A stretch of DNA of 64,000 bases from an uncultured Collinsella sp. (GCA_934654605.1 CAKUGH010000001.1:1-64000); one strand, 5' to 3'. Counted from the first letter of the stretch, positions 42,589-52,016 are shown. Notes: a model not told the origin generated them from the letters alone. Made by a program: numbers and translations.

Positions 42589-44416
42589 GATGCTCAAATT
42601 GCCGGTCTTGGACGTCGACGGCGAAAAGCTCGGCGTGGTCAACGATTTTGGCATTGCTACCGGCGAAGTTTTTCCGCACGTGACGTCGCTCGCGTTCCGC
42701 GGTCCCGGCAAGACGCCGTTTATGATCAGCTGGCGCAAGTGGGTCGACCGTATCGACGAGACGGGTGTGTACCTCAAGACGTCGGCCACCGAAATCCGCT
42801 TTTCGTACCTGCAGCCGACCGAGCTGTTGCTGGCGCGCGATGTTCTCAACAAGCAGATCGTCGACACGCAGGGCATGAAGGTCGTGCGCGTAAACGACAT
42901 CAAGTTCTCCATGTCGGGCGAAAACCAGCTGCGCCTGCTGGGTGCCGAGGTCGGTGCCCGCGGCCTGCTGCGCGCGATTAGCCCCGCGCTCGAGCATGTC
43001 GTCGAGGGCTTTATGAAACATCTGGGCAAGCCGCTCAGCGAGGACATCATCGCCTGGTCCTACATGGACCTGCTTGACCGTTCGACTAAGAACATCCAGC
43101 TCTCGGTGTCGCACAAGACGCTTGGCGAGCTGCACCCCGCCGACATCGCTGACATTATCGAGCAGCTCGACCCGCGCCTGCGTGCGCAGGTGTTCGCGCA
43201 GCTCGATACGGCCCAGGCCGCCGAGGCCATCTCGGAGTTCGATGACGACGAGCTCATGACCGAGATGCTCGAGGGCCTGTCCGACACGGACGCATCGTCG
43301 ATGCTGGCCATGATGGACCCGGACGACGCCGCCGACCTGATCGACGAGCTCAGCTACGAGAAGGCCGAGAAGCTCCTGCGCCTGATGGGCGTCAAGGAGG
43401 AGAAGGCGATTCGTAACCTGCTGGGCTACGAGGAAAACACCGCCGGACGTATCATGACCTCGGAGTTTGTCGCCCTGCCCGCCACGGCGACTGTCGCCGA
43501 CGCCATCGAGGCCATCCGCAAGCTCGACGAGGACTTCGAGAGCGTCTACTACGTCTACACCGAGGACCCGAGCGGCATGCTGACGGGCGTGCTTTCGTTG
43601 CGCACGCTGATCGTGGCCGACCGCGACGCCACGCTGGGGCAGCTCGCCTATCGCGACCTGGTCTATGTATCGCCCGACGAGGACCAGGAAGACGTAACGG
43701 ACGAGATGACCAAGTACGACCTGGTCGCCATTCCCGTCTGCGACGAGAACCGCCATATCCTGGGCATCGTAACCTTCGACGACGCCATGGACGTTATCGC
43801 CGAGGAGCATCAAGAGGACCTGCAGATCGCCGGCATCGGCTCGGGCGACAGCGCGTCGGACGACTCGACGAACGTGCTCAGCTGGTTTGTGCATCGCCAG
43901 TACTGGGTTGTCGTGTGGGGCATCGCCTCGTGCATCATGGCAACGGTGCTGGGGACGGCGCTGGGCTCTGCACATCTGGTGGTGTTTCCCATGTGTGCCA
44001 TGCCGCTCGTGTTGCTGGCCGCCTCGCGCATGGTGTCGTTCGTCAAGAACTACTTCCTCGAGTATGACGGCCACGACGACGAGCCCAAACCGTACCTGGG
44101 ATTCTTCTTCCAGAGCACGGGCATGGGTCTGATCCTTTCGCTCGTGACCTACCTGTGCGCGCAGTTGGTGCGCACTGCCGCGTTCCCCGATGCCCCCATG
44201 TTCGAGGAGCAGCTCTTTACCGGGTGCTTTAACCTTGCGGCCATCATCTGCCTGGTCAGCAACATGAGTGCCGTGATTTATCTGATGGTGCTGTTCTGGC
44301 GCGATGAGCACGACCTCAATACGTCGGGTACCGCCATGAACGTCATCGCCGTCATGATCTCGTGCGTGGCGTACTGCACCGCCGCGGTGCTGCTCACCAT
44401 GTCGGTCATGGGATAG
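42572..44416 (+). CDS. mgtE: MgtE-type magnesium transporter
   Basis: This 614-residue protein has an N-terminal PRC-barrel-like segment (about 1-110), the MgtE_N helical domain (about 175-295; EQLDPRLRAQVFAQL, DPDDAADLIDELS), a CBS pair (about 295-415; GRIMTSEFVAL, IPVCDENRHILGIVTFDD) and five membrane helices in the last 175 residues. The PRC-like extension is additional to the classical MgtE. TTG is chosen as start because the conserved protein begins NYLSEMLKLPVLD and no in-frame ATG lies nearby. It is 8 bases before the NRAMP-family gene, so the two are probably co-transcribed. Confidence 0.9.
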   Translation: MNYLSEMLKLPVLDVDGEKLGVVNDFGIATGEVFPHVTSLAFRGPGKTPFMISWRKWVDRIDETGVYLKTSATEIRFSYLQPTELLLARDVLNKQIVDTQGMKVVRVNDIKFSMSGENQLRLLGAEVGARGLLRAISPALEHVVEGFMKHLGKPLSEDIIAWSYMDLLDRSTKNIQLSVSHKTLGELHPADIADIIEQLDPRLRAQVFAQLDTAQAAEAISEFDDDELMTEMLEGLSDTDASSMLAMMDPDDAADLIDELSYEKAEKLLRLMGVKEEKAIRNLLGYEENTAGRIMTSEFVALPATATVADAIEAIRKLDEDFESVYYVYTEDPSGMLTGVLSLRTLIVADRDATLGQLAYRDLVYVSPDEDQEDVTDEMTKYDLVAIPVCDENRHILGIVTFDDAMDVIAEEHQEDLQIAGIGSGDSASDDSTNVLSWFVHRQYWVVVWGIASCIMATVLGTALGSAHLVVFPMCAMPLVLLAASRMVSFVKNYFLEYDGHDDEPKPYLGFFFQSTGMGLILSLVTYLCAQLVRTAAFPDAPMFEEQLFTGCFNLAAIICLVSNMSAVIYLMVLFWRDEHDLNTSGTAMNVIAVMISCVAYCTAAVLLTMSVMG

Positions 44417-44424
44417 GTGGTCGC

Positions 44425-45687
44425 GTGCAAAACACGAAGCAAAAGGCGAGCACCAAGCAAAAGCTAACCATCGCGGCCATCTTTGGCGCCATGGGCCCCG
44501 GTCTGCTGGCAGCGCTTTCGGGCAACGATGCCGGTGGCATCGCCACGTATTCCAGTGCGGGCGCCAGCTATGGCTACAAGATGCTGTGGATGCTCCCCGT
44601 TATGACCGTGCTGCTTATCGTGACGCAGGAGACTGCCGCCCGTTGCGGTTGCGTGACGGGTAAGGGCTTGGCATCGCTCATCCGCGAACGCTTTGGCGTG
44701 CGCAAGAGCGTGCTGGCCATGGCGGCGCTGTTGATCGCCAACACGGCCGTGACCATCTCGGAGTTCGCGGGTATCGCGAGCGGCCTTGCTCTTTTTGGCG
44801 TCCCGGCGAGCATCTCGGTGCCGCTTGTGGCGCTGCTGGTGTGGATGCTTACCATGTCGGGCAGTTTCCAGCGTATCGAGAAGATTTTGCTGCTGGTAAG
44901 CTGCGTGTTCGTGACCTATATCGTCGCCGCGTTTATGGCTGGCCCCAACTGGGGCGAGGTCGCGGTCGACTTGGTCGTGCCCAATATTCAGAATGATCCC
45001 AACTACGTGTCGCTGGTGGTCGCAACAATCGGTACCACCATCGCACCGTGGATGATCTTCCTGGCGCAGAACAACGTGGTCGATAAGAACGCGGGCGAGG
45101 ACGATATCGTGCTGCAGCGTATCGATACCGTAAGCGGCTCGATTGCTGCCGACATCATCGCCGGCTTCATTATCATCACGACCGGTACGGTGCTGTTCCC
45201 GGCGGGTATTCAGATTAGCGATGCTGCCGACGCCGCTCGCGCGTTGGAGCCCATCGCCGGTCAGTGGTCCACGGTGCTGTTCGCCTCGGGCCTGGTCGCC
45301 GCGAGCTTCTTAGCCGCCTGCGTGCTGCCGGGTGTTACGTCGAGTGCCATTTGCGAGGCATTTGGCTGGGAGCGCGGCGCCGACCGCAGCTGGGATGAGG
45401 CTCCGGTCTACCGCGGCATCATTACGGCCATTATCGGTATCTCTGCCGTGCTGGTACTCATGCCCGGTGTCGATCTGTTCCAGATTATGATGACCTCGCA
45501 GGTCATTAACGGTGTGCTACTGCCTGTGGTTCTGGTGTTCCAGGTAGTTATTGCCGCCGATCGACACATTATGGGTGCCAACCGCAACGGCCGCGTATGG
45601 AACGTGCTCACGTGGGCGACCATCGGCGTGATCACGGTGCTGACGGTTGTCATGTTTGTGCTGCAGGCGATGGGTTACAGCGCTTAA
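44425..45687 (+). CDS. NRAMP/SLC11-family transporter with magnesium-type motifs
   Basis: This protein of about 420 residues has eleven predicted helices. Helix 1 carries ALSGNDAGGIA where NRAMP Mn2+/Fe2+ transporters have DPGN, and helix 6 carries TIAPWM where the methionine-containing MPH motif would be. From family knowledge, loss of the methionine and the DPGN asparagine is a mark of the NRAMP-related Mg2+ transporters (NRMT), described from another Coriobacteriia member, Eggerthella. The mgtE neighbour supports that. GTG start, with AGGTGG upstream. A terminator follows at 45708-45740. Confidence 0.85.
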   Translation: MQNTKQKASTKQKLTIAAIFGAMGPGLLAALSGNDAGGIATYSSAGASYGYKMLWMLPVMTVLLIVTQETAARCGCVTGKGLASLIRERFGVRKSVLAMAALLIANTAVTISEFAGIASGLALFGVPASISVPLVALLVWMLTMSGSFQRIEKILLLVSCVFVTYIVAAFMAGPNWGEVAVDLVVPNIQNDPNYVSLVVATIGTTIAPWMIFLAQNNVVDKNAGEDDIVLQRIDTVSGSIAADIIAGFIIITTGTVLFPAGIQISDAADAARALEPIAGQWSTVLFASGLVAASFLAACVLPGVTSSAICEAFGWERGADRSWDEAPVYRGIITAIIGISAVLVLMPGVDLFQIMMTSQVINGVLLPVVLVFQVVIAADRHIMGANRNGRVWNVLTWATIGVITVLTVVMFVLQAMGYSA

Positions 45688-45707
45688 CGCTCCTTTTTGC
45701 TTCCGGA

Positions 45708-45740
45708 CAGGCCGCAGCGATGGGCTGCGGCCTGTTTTTT
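45708..45740 (+). terminator. Intrinsic terminator of mgtE/NRAMP operon
   Basis: CAGGCCGCAG pairs with CTGCGGCCTG around a 7-base loop, followed by TTTTTT, 20 bases after the stop. Confidence 0.93.
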
Positions 45741-45770
45741 GCTTGCTATAGGGGGTTAGTTATATGGTAG

Positions 45771-45998
45771 TGGGCAAAAAATGCCAAATATGAGTACTGT
45801 TGCTAAGACGATAGCATTTACGGCTAGGAAGATAATGGACATAATAAATAGTATGCTCATTAAAATGAGCCTCAACTGGCCTTAGACCAGCCAATCCAGC
45901 TGCCTTAAGGGCGCGCGGAGATCGCTCGGACGCCATTTTGGGCGATTTAGCCTGCTACTAAAATGGTAACAGTACTCATATTTGCCCTTTTTTGCCCA
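45771..45998. mobile_element. 228-bp element with 31-bp terminal inverted repeats
   Basis: Bases 45771-45801 (TGGGCAAAAAATGCCAAATA...) and 45968-45998 are inverted copies, identical at about 28 of 31 positions. Interior short palindromes include GCTCATTAAAATGAGC at about 45855-45870. No coding frame is present. It sits in the convergent gap between the NRAMP-family and acyltransferase genes. Size and ends fit a non-autonomous MITE-like element. Confidence 0.72.
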
Positions 45999-46075
45999 CG
46001 ACACTTCGACACGATGCAAAAAGCCGCCCCTGGACTGGAATTGACAGCCCAGGGGCGGCTTTCGCTTGTCGCAGG

Positions 46076-46122
46076 AGTGTCCCCAAGTGCCGGCCGAAAA
46101 GGAACGTCCCCAAGTGCCGGGT
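46076..46122. repeat. GTCCCCAAGTGCCGG direct repeat (REP-like)
   Basis: TGTCCCCAAGTGCCGG and CGTCCCCAAGTGCCGG are direct copies 28 bases apart, the second preceded by AAAGGAACG. The unit GGAACGTCCC(C/T)AA(G/C)TGCCGG also closes the repeat cluster at 33480-33721. Confidence 0.6.
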
Positions 46123-48365
46123 TATTTGTCGGTACCCAGCTTGTGTGGCTTGTAGGTGAGGGCGTTGACCAGCGCGTCGGCGGCGGATTTGACGGCTGCC
46201 GGCTGTGGATCGTTGACGTGGTCCTCGGGATGCACGGGTAGGTCCTTCTTGACGGCATCGTGGATCAGGTTGAGGTACTCGGCCACGCCGGTGGTCGACA
46301 GGTGCGTGCCGTCGCCATCGAACAGGTCGTTGCGGTTGGCGCTGTGCCCGTACCAGTCGATAACGCGCACATTCTTGTAGCGCGTGGCGGCGTTGGCGAT
46401 GGCCTGGTTGGTGGATCCGACCCACGGCTGCGGACTGCGCGTGTTCACAAACACGACAATGCGCTGCTCGCCGGCGTCGGCCATGATCGCGTCGACTTGG
46501 GCGTCCGTTACCAAACCGTTGGTGCCCAGGGCAAAGACCACGATTTTGCCGGCAAGGTTCTGCTGGATATAGCCCTCAAATGTCGCGCGGCCCGCATCGA
46601 ACTGGCGGCCCTTTTCGGCATCGATATGGCTGTGCGGGAACACGCCGTCAAAGGAATCCACGGCGCGTAGCGACACGGAGTCACCGATCATCAGCAGGTC
46701 GTAGGAGCCATCGGGGAAGCCGTCGTTGTCCTTGTCGGTGTCGTCGGCCGCCTGCTGGTCCGTGGGCGCGGTGTTTTTGGCTTCCTTGTTCAGAACTTCT
46801 GCGCCCTCGCCGCTCAGCGCAGACGTCTCGGGCACAAAGATCAGGCCGCCCAGCGCGATGACGAGCACGATGCCACAAGCGGCGCACACGGGAACGTGCG
46901 CGCGTGCCCAGTTGGCGGGCGTGGTGGTGCCATCGCGGAATTCGGCGACGGTGCGGCCGAAGGCGCCCTTCCTAAACGGCGTTTCGATAAAGCGATAGGA
47001 GCACTCGGCTACGGCGACCACCAGCAGCACCTGCAAAATATACTGCCACCAGGGCGTATCGTTGATGTTGGCGACCGGGTTCATGAGCAACAGCAGCGGA
47101 TAGTGCCACAGGTAGATGCTGTACGAGCGCTTGCCAACCCACACGAGCGGCTCGGCGGACAGCGCGCGGGCAACCATTCCCTGGGGCTGCACGCAGGCCG
47201 CGATGACCATGAGCGTGAGGATGGAACATAACAGCGTGCCGCCGCGATACTGGAACGCGGTGTAGCCGTTGGTGAGCGCGACCATGGCGGCAAGGCCAAC
47301 CAGACCCACGACGCCCAACACATCGATGGATGCGGGCGAGGACCAAAAGCGCACGAGGGCACTCGGCTGCATCGGGGCGGTCTCGGCTGCATCGTCGGCC
47401 GTCGTGCCCTGTTTGCTCTCGGCGTTCTTACCACGTTTGGCAGCGTCGACCAGGCGGTCGAGGCCCAAGCGATGGGCGAGACGCACCGGCGCCAGGTCAC
47501 GATCGGGGATAAAGGCCATCCAGGCACCCAGCAACAGCGAGAACACGCGGGTGTCGGTGCCGTAGTACACGCGGCTGGGATCGGCGGCGGGGTTGTAGAG
47601 CACCATCATGGCGACGGCGGAAACCGCGGCAAGGCCCAGAACCACGCGGCGCGTGTTGGGTTTGCTCACATGCATGGATACCATGGCAAACAGCAGCGGC
47701 GGCCAGATGAGGTAGAACTGCTCCTCGATGGCAAGCGACCAAAAGTGCGTGAGCGGCGAGGGGTCGCCCAGGGCATTGAAGTACGAGACGTCCTGGGCGA
47801 TCTGCCACCAGTTGTTAAAGAACAGCAGCGACGGCAGGATGTCGGGGCGCATCTTGGTGAGCATCACGTGGTTAAAGATCGTGCACAGCGCGCAGGTTAC
47901 GAATACCACCGTTACCACGGCGGGGAACAGGCGGCGGATGCGGCGAATCCAGAAGCTCTTGAGGTCGATGCGTCCGGTCTTGGCGACTTCGTTGAGCAGC
48001 AGGCGCGTGATTAGATAGCCCGAAAGCACAAAGAAGATCGTGACGCCGAGCAGGCCGCCCTGAGCCCACGTGAGGTTAAGGTGATAGAGCACCACCGCGA
48101 CGACGGCGAGCGTACGCAGGCCGTCGAGCGCGGGAATGTAACGGGATTTGGGGCGAGCGGTCGTCTGCTGGTCGGTAGCGGGCGAGCGTGTGGCGCCGAT
48201 GTTGGTCTTGGCTGCATGGGAGCCCTTGTTGGTGGGCGTTCGATGCGGGCTCGGGCCGCGTCGCGACTCGCCGGTGCGGCGGTCGGCGCGCGGGCGTTCG
48301 TGCGGCGCCGGCTCGTTGCCCGTGCGGCGTCGACCGCGTGGGCTCGATTGTGGGAATTGTTCCAT
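46122..48365 (-). CDS. Acyltransferase-3 membrane protein with C-terminal SGNH hydrolase domain (OatA-like)
   Basis: The 747-residue protein has a basic, disordered N-terminus (about 1-75) and ten membrane helices of the acyltransferase-3 fold (about 75-500). Motifs there are YIPALDGLRTLAVVAVVLYH with the catalytic histidine, FFVLSGYLIT and HFWSLAIEEQFYLIWP. The extracellular SGNH domain (about 555-740) carries the blocks IGDSVS, ALGTNG and DGTHLS. This is the OatA layout for O-acetylation of peptidoglycan or another wall polymer. It lies alone on the minus strand; start at ATG 48365. Confidence 0.93.
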   Translation of the reverse strand: MEQFPQSSPRGRRRTGNEPAPHERPRADRRTGESRRGPSPHRTPTNKGSHAAKTNIGATRSPATDQQTTARPKSRYIPALDGLRTLAVVAVVLYHLNLTWAQGGLLGVTIFFVLSGYLITRLLLNEVAKTGRIDLKSFWIRRIRRLFPAVVTVVFVTCALCTIFNHVMLTKMRPDILPSLLFFNNWWQIAQDVSYFNALGDPSPLTHFWSLAIEEQFYLIWPPLLFAMVSMHVSKPNTRRVVLGLAAVSAVAMMVLYNPAADPSRVYYGTDTRVFSLLLGAWMAFIPDRDLAPVRLAHRLGLDRLVDAAKRGKNAESKQGTTADDAAETAPMQPSALVRFWSSPASIDVLGVVGLVGLAAMVALTNGYTAFQYRGGTLLCSILTLMVIAACVQPQGMVARALSAEPLVWVGKRSYSIYLWHYPLLLLMNPVANINDTPWWQYILQVLLVVAVAECSYRFIETPFRKGAFGRTVAEFRDGTTTPANWARAHVPVCAACGIVLVIALGGLIFVPETSALSGEGAEVLNKEAKNTAPTDQQAADDTDKDNDGFPDGSYDLLMIGDSVSLRAVDSFDGVFPHSHIDAEKGRQFDAGRATFEGYIQQNLAGKIVVFALGTNGLVTDAQVDAIMADAGEQRIVVFVNTRSPQPWVGSTNQAIANAATRYKNVRVIDWYGHSANRNDLFDGDGTHLSTTGVAEYLNLIHDAVKKDLPVHPEDHVNDPQPAAVKSAADALVNALTYKPHKLGTDK

Positions 48366-48551
48366 AAAACATCATCCAATGACGAGAATAATCAGCACAT
48401 ATTCATTGTAGCTGCCTGCTCCTGTGAATGCTTGCTGCTGGCGCAACCTCAAGGGCGCGTTCACATCAAAGTGAACTAAAGTTATAGGGGTGCGAAAGCG
48501 CACAATCGACGGCCGACGGTGGGCATAAGGCCCGCAGATGAGGAGGTTTCC

Positions 48552-49514
48552 ATGGCAGATCGCGGCATCGTTGCGGTGTTCGGCAGTATGAACATGGACC
48601 TTTCGGTGGCGTGTGAGCGCATGCCGCGCGCGGGCGAGACCGTTGGCGGTAGCGGTTTTATCACCAATGCCGGTGGTAAGGGCGCCAACCAGGCCGTGGC
48701 AGCTGCGCGCATGGGCGCGCGCACGTGCATGATCGGTGCCGTCGGGTGCGACCCGTTTGGCGATGCGCTCGTGGCGGGCCTCCAAGATGCCGGCGTGGGC
48801 GTTGAGTTTGTGGCGCGTCGCGACGACGTGGAGACCGGCACCGCGACCATCATTCGTTGCGAGGGCGATAATCGCATCGTGCTGTCGCCGGGCGCTAACC
48901 ATGCGCTTGCGGGCGAGGACGTGGCCTGCGCGCTGCGCTATATGGTGGCTGACGAGCTCGATGGCGATGTCTGCGAGCTTGCCCCGGCGGCCGGCAGTGT
49001 CTTTGTCGCCCAGGGCGAATGCGACCTGGTGGCAACGGCTGCGGCGCTCTCTTGCGCCCATGGGCTGGGGTTCTATACGGTCTTTAACCCGGCGCCCGCC
49101 TGCGATCTGCCGGCAGGAGCGTGGCCGGCGGTCGACCTGGTCTGCCCCAACGAGACCGAGTGCCAGGTGCTGACGGGCATCCTGCCCACAGACGATGAGA
49201 GTTGCGTCGCCGCACTCAATGCCCTGCTCGCCAAGGGTGCCGGAGCCGCGGTCATCACGCTGGGCGGTGCCGGCTCGGTTGCGCTCGGCGATGATGGCGA
49301 GCTGCTGCGCATGCCGGCGCTTTCGAGCGCGGTGGTCGACACCACGGCTGCGGGCGACACGTTTATCGGCGCGCTTGCAGCGGCTCGTCTAGAGGGCCTG
49401 CCGCTTTTTGAGTGCATGGCCGCGGGCGCTCGCGCCTCGGCGGTGACGGTGTCGCGCTTGGGCGCGCAGCAATCGATTCCCACGCGCGCCGAAGTTGAAC
49501 ATTGGTTTGGTTAA
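48552..49514 (+). CDS. rbsK: Ribokinase (PfkB family)
   Basis: This 320-residue sugar kinase has the PfkB signatures GGKGANQAVAAARMG near residue 38 and DTTAAGDTFIGA near 260 (catalytic aspartate), an N-terminal GSMNMDLS strand and the QGE active-site loop. D-ribose is the likely substrate because a nucleoside hydrolase gene follows 30 bases downstream. AGGAGG at 48540-48545 sets the start at 48552. Confidence 0.9.
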   Translation: MADRGIVAVFGSMNMDLSVACERMPRAGETVGGSGFITNAGGKGANQAVAAARMGARTCMIGAVGCDPFGDALVAGLQDAGVGVEFVARRDDVETGTATIIRCEGDNRIVLSPGANHALAGEDVACALRYMVADELDGDVCELAPAAGSVFVAQGECDLVATAAALSCAHGLGFYTVFNPAPACDLPAGAWPAVDLVCPNETECQVLTGILPTDDESCVAALNALLAKGAGAAVITLGGAGSVALGDDGELLRMPALSSAVVDTTAAGDTFIGALAAARLEGLPLFECMAAGARASAVTVSRLGAQQSIPTRAEVEHWFG

Positions 49515-49544
49515 ACGATAAAGACGGAGAAGCGGAGTAGAACA

Positions 49545-50519
49545 ATGGCAACCAAGAAGCTGATCCTTGATCTGGACATGGGTGTGGACGATGCGATGGC
49601 GCTCGCCTATGCCATCGCGAGCCCCGAGGTTGAGCTCGTCGGCATTACCACATGCTTTGGCAACGTACGTGTTGAGCAGTCGGCACATAACTGCCTGGCG
49701 GTGCTCGACCTGATGGGCCGTCCCGAGGTGCCGGTGTACCTGGGTGCTGATCGCCCCATTAAGGCGACCGAGCCCTATACGCCGCCGGCGTCCACCACGC
49801 TCATCCACGGCAAAAACGGCATTGGCGGCGCGAGCGTGCCCGCGTCGCCGTACGAGCCGGTGGGCGCGACGTCGGCCGACGGCAACGCAGCGGTCGATTA
49901 CCTGATCGATGCCGCACACACTTATGGACCCGACCTGGTCTATGTGGCGACCGGTCCGCTCTCTAACTTGGCGCTCGCCCTTGAGCGCGACGCGGCGGCG
50001 ATGATGTCTATTGGCCGCGTGGTGGTGATGGGCGGCGCCCTTACCGTGCCTGGCAACGTGAGCGCAGGTGCCGAGGCCAACATGGCGAGCGACCCCGAGG
50101 CCGCCGACGCGGTGCTGCGCTCGGGCCGTAAGCTCACCATGGTTGGTCTGGACGTGACGCATCGCGTGGTGCTTACGCGTCGCGATGTCGCCGGTTGGAC
50201 GGGTTCGGGCACCATGGCCGGTTGCGCGTTTGCGAGCATGGTCGAGCACTACATTGGCTCGTACGAGATGAACGCCCCCTACCTGGGCGGTTGTGCGCTG
50301 CACGATCCGCTTGCCGTTGCCGTGGCGATTGACCCCACGCTCGTGGGCGCGCTCGGCTGTAACCTGCGCGTCGACCTGCTGGGCGAGTATCGCGGCCGCA
50401 CCATCTGCGACGAGCACCGCCTGTCCGATCCGGACAAGAGCGCGCTTGTGGCGCTGACTGTGGATGCCCCACGCTTCCTGTCCGAGTTCAAGGCGCGCAT
50501 GGCCCGCGTCCTGGGCTAA
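49545..50519 (+). CDS. Inosine-uridine-type ribonucleoside hydrolase
   Basis: This 324-residue enzyme has the calcium-binding N-terminal motif in the form DLDMGVDDAMA (family D-x-D-x-G-x-DD), a VATGPLSNLALAL segment, GGALTVPGNVS and the C-terminal HDPLAVAVA motif. It hydrolyses nucleosides to base and ribose; the ribokinase upstream would phosphorylate the ribose. AAGCGGAGTAGAAC precedes the start. A terminator follows at 50531-50568. Confidence 0.92.
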   Translation: MATKKLILDLDMGVDDAMALAYAIASPEVELVGITTCFGNVRVEQSAHNCLAVLDLMGRPEVPVYLGADRPIKATEPYTPPASTTLIHGKNGIGGASVPASPYEPVGATSADGNAAVDYLIDAAHTYGPDLVYVATGPLSNLALALERDAAAMMSIGRVVVMGGALTVPGNVSAGAEANMASDPEAADAVLRSGRKLTMVGLDVTHRVVLTRRDVAGWTGSGTMAGCAFASMVEHYIGSYEMNAPYLGGCALHDPLAVAVAIDPTLVGALGCNLRVDLLGEYRGRTICDEHRLSDPDKSALVALTVDAPRFLSEFKARMARVLG

Positions 50520-50530
50520 ATGATTTTCAC

Positions 50531-50568
50531 GCCCCGCCCCATGTAGTCAATTTGGGACGGGGCTTTTT
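50531..50568 (+). terminator. Terminator after nucleoside hydrolase gene, shared repeat
   Basis: GCCCCG and CGGGGC, extended by CCCA/TGGG, pair with a 9-11 base loop and end in TTTTT. The 3' part, GTCAATTTGGGACGGGGCT, recurs inverted at about 56853-56873, so the terminator belongs to a dispersed repeat family. Confidence 0.85.
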
Positions 50569-50616
50569 AGCTACCGAGTAAATGCGCCCGTTGGGGGAAT
50601 AGTTGTGCCGCTTTGC

Positions 50617-50662
50617 TTGACAACAGGCTAAACTAGCTAATAAACATTTACTATTCTGTTTA
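50617..50662 (+). promoter_or_regulatory. Promoter with TGTTTA-type operator before LacI gene
   Basis: TTGACA at 50617-50622 is a consensus -35. TAATAA (50638-50643) or TAAACA (50641-50646) could be the -10 box. TAAACA (50641-50646) and TGTTTA (50657-50662) form an inverted repeat, similar to those before the isomerase gene, suggesting autoregulation by the LacI protein. Confidence 0.55.
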
Positions 50663-50746
50663 GATTGAATTTGCGGTCGTTTAGGTGCCGAGCCACGGGG
50701 CAGTCAAGCCACGATGCGCGGCCGCGACCGTTGCTAGGGGGGAACG

Positions 50747-51757
50747 ATGGCTAAAGCAAGTGTCCGCGAGATCAGCCGCATCACCGGCTTTTCGCCCGCG
50801 ACCGTGTCCAACGCGCTCAACCGCAAGCGCAGCGTGAGCGAGGAGACCGCCAAGGTCATCCTGGAATGTGCGCAGTCGCTCGGCTACCAGCAGTCGACGC
50901 AGCTCGAGAGCATCCAGTTTGTGCTCGCGCGCAAGACGGGCGCCATCCTGGACGAGAGCACCTTCCATCCCGCGGTCATCGAGGGCGTGGAGCGTCAGGC
51001 TCGTCGCCACGGCATGAGCACGAGCTTTGTCTCGCTCGACTTTAGCGACCTAGACGCCGTGCGTCCGCAGGTCGAGGGCCTGATCGCCGATCCGTCCGCT
51101 GCTATCGTGCTGATGGGTACCGAGCTGGGTGAGGAAGACTACGCCTTGTTTGCCAACGCTGCCGCTCACCTGATCGTGCTCGACGGCTGGAGCGACCGCC
51201 AGTACTTCGACGCCGTGGTCATCGCCAACACCGATTCGGTGCTGCGCGCCGTGGATTACCTTATCGAGAAGGGCCACAAGCAGATCGGTTATCTGGCGGG
51301 CGACCTTCGCATCCGCAACTTTAAGGACCGCGAGCGCGGCTATCGCCAAGCGCTTGAGGATGCGGGCCTCGAGGCCAATCCGGAATGGCGTGTCACGCTG
51401 GGCACCACGCTCGAGGGCGCTTATCGCGACATGGGCGTGTGGCTCGACAATGTCTCGCGCGATGATCTGCCGACGGCTTTCTTTGCCGAAAACGACGTGC
51501 TCGCCGTGGGTGCCATGCGCGCGCTCAACGAGCACGGTATTCGCGTGCCCGAGGATGTTTCGATCATCGGCTTTGACGACCTGTCTTTGGGCGCCTTCTC
51601 CAACCCGCCGCTCACCACGGTGCATGTTCCCAAGCACGAGGTGGGCGAGATCGCGGTGCGTCGCCTGGTGGGCAATATCCGCAATCCCAAGAGCTATACC
51701 TGCAAGACGGCCGTCTCGACCTACTTTGTCGAGCGCCAGAGCGTACGCGAGCTCTAG
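50747..51757 (+). CDS. LacI-family transcriptional regulator
   Basis: This 336-residue protein has an N-terminal helix-turn-helix (VREISRITGFSPATVSNALN) with the hinge helix region near 50, then a periplasmic-binding-protein-like sensor domain (about 60-330), including FAENDVLAVGAMRALNEHG and VSIIGFDDLSLG. It probably controls the isomerase/transketolase/kinase operon 260 bp downstream, since GTTTAC/GTAAAC motifs appear in both control regions. AGGGGGGAACG precedes the start. Confidence 0.93.
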   Translation: MAKASVREISRITGFSPATVSNALNRKRSVSEETAKVILECAQSLGYQQSTQLESIQFVLARKTGAILDESTFHPAVIEGVERQARRHGMSTSFVSLDFSDLDAVRPQVEGLIADPSAAIVLMGTELGEEDYALFANAAAHLIVLDGWSDRQYFDAVVIANTDSVLRAVDYLIEKGHKQIGYLAGDLRIRNFKDRERGYRQALEDAGLEANPEWRVTLGTTLEGAYRDMGVWLDNVSRDDLPTAFFAENDVLAVGAMRALNEHGIRVPEDVSIIGFDDLSLGAFSNPPLTTVHVPKHEVGEIAVRRLVGNIRNPKSYTCKTAVSTYFVERQSVREL

Positions 51758-51824
51758 GCGAAAGCGACGCCTGCTCGCGTTAGATGCGCCCGCGCCGCGG
51801 GTGGACACACAGAACGTCGCAGAT

Positions 51825-51850
51825 AGAGGGCCCTTCGGGGCCCTCTTTTT
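51825..51850 (+). terminator. Intrinsic terminator after LacI gene
   Basis: GAGGGCCC and GGGCCCTC pair around a TTCG loop and end in TTTTT. Confidence 0.95.
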
Positions 51851-51867
51851 GTTCCCCTTGTATGTTC

Positions 51868-51990
51868 AGAATGTTTACATACCGTTTAGGCTGATTTCTC
51901 TACCGTTTACGGGTCTTTCGCGCTAAACTACTAAACAAAAGAGTAAAACATTTAGTAAACAGAACAAAACGAAACATGCGTCTGTTTACT
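51868..51990 (+). promoter_or_regulatory. Control region with repeated GTTTAC/GTAAAC motifs before isomerase operon
   Basis: GTTTAC or GTTTAG occurs three times within about 35 bases (51871-51910). AGTAAACAGA (51954-51963) and TCTGTTTACT (51981-51990) form a perfect inverted repeat. AAAACATTTAGTAAAC resembles the site before the LacI gene. They are the best candidate operators for the LacI regulator. Confidence 0.6.
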
Positions 51991-52016
51991 GAACATGTGA
52001 TTAGGGGAGGACGTAC

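Noticed and set aside
42506-44311. 601-codon open frame opposite mgtE
   Set aside because: Antisense shadow of a clear MgtE coding region.
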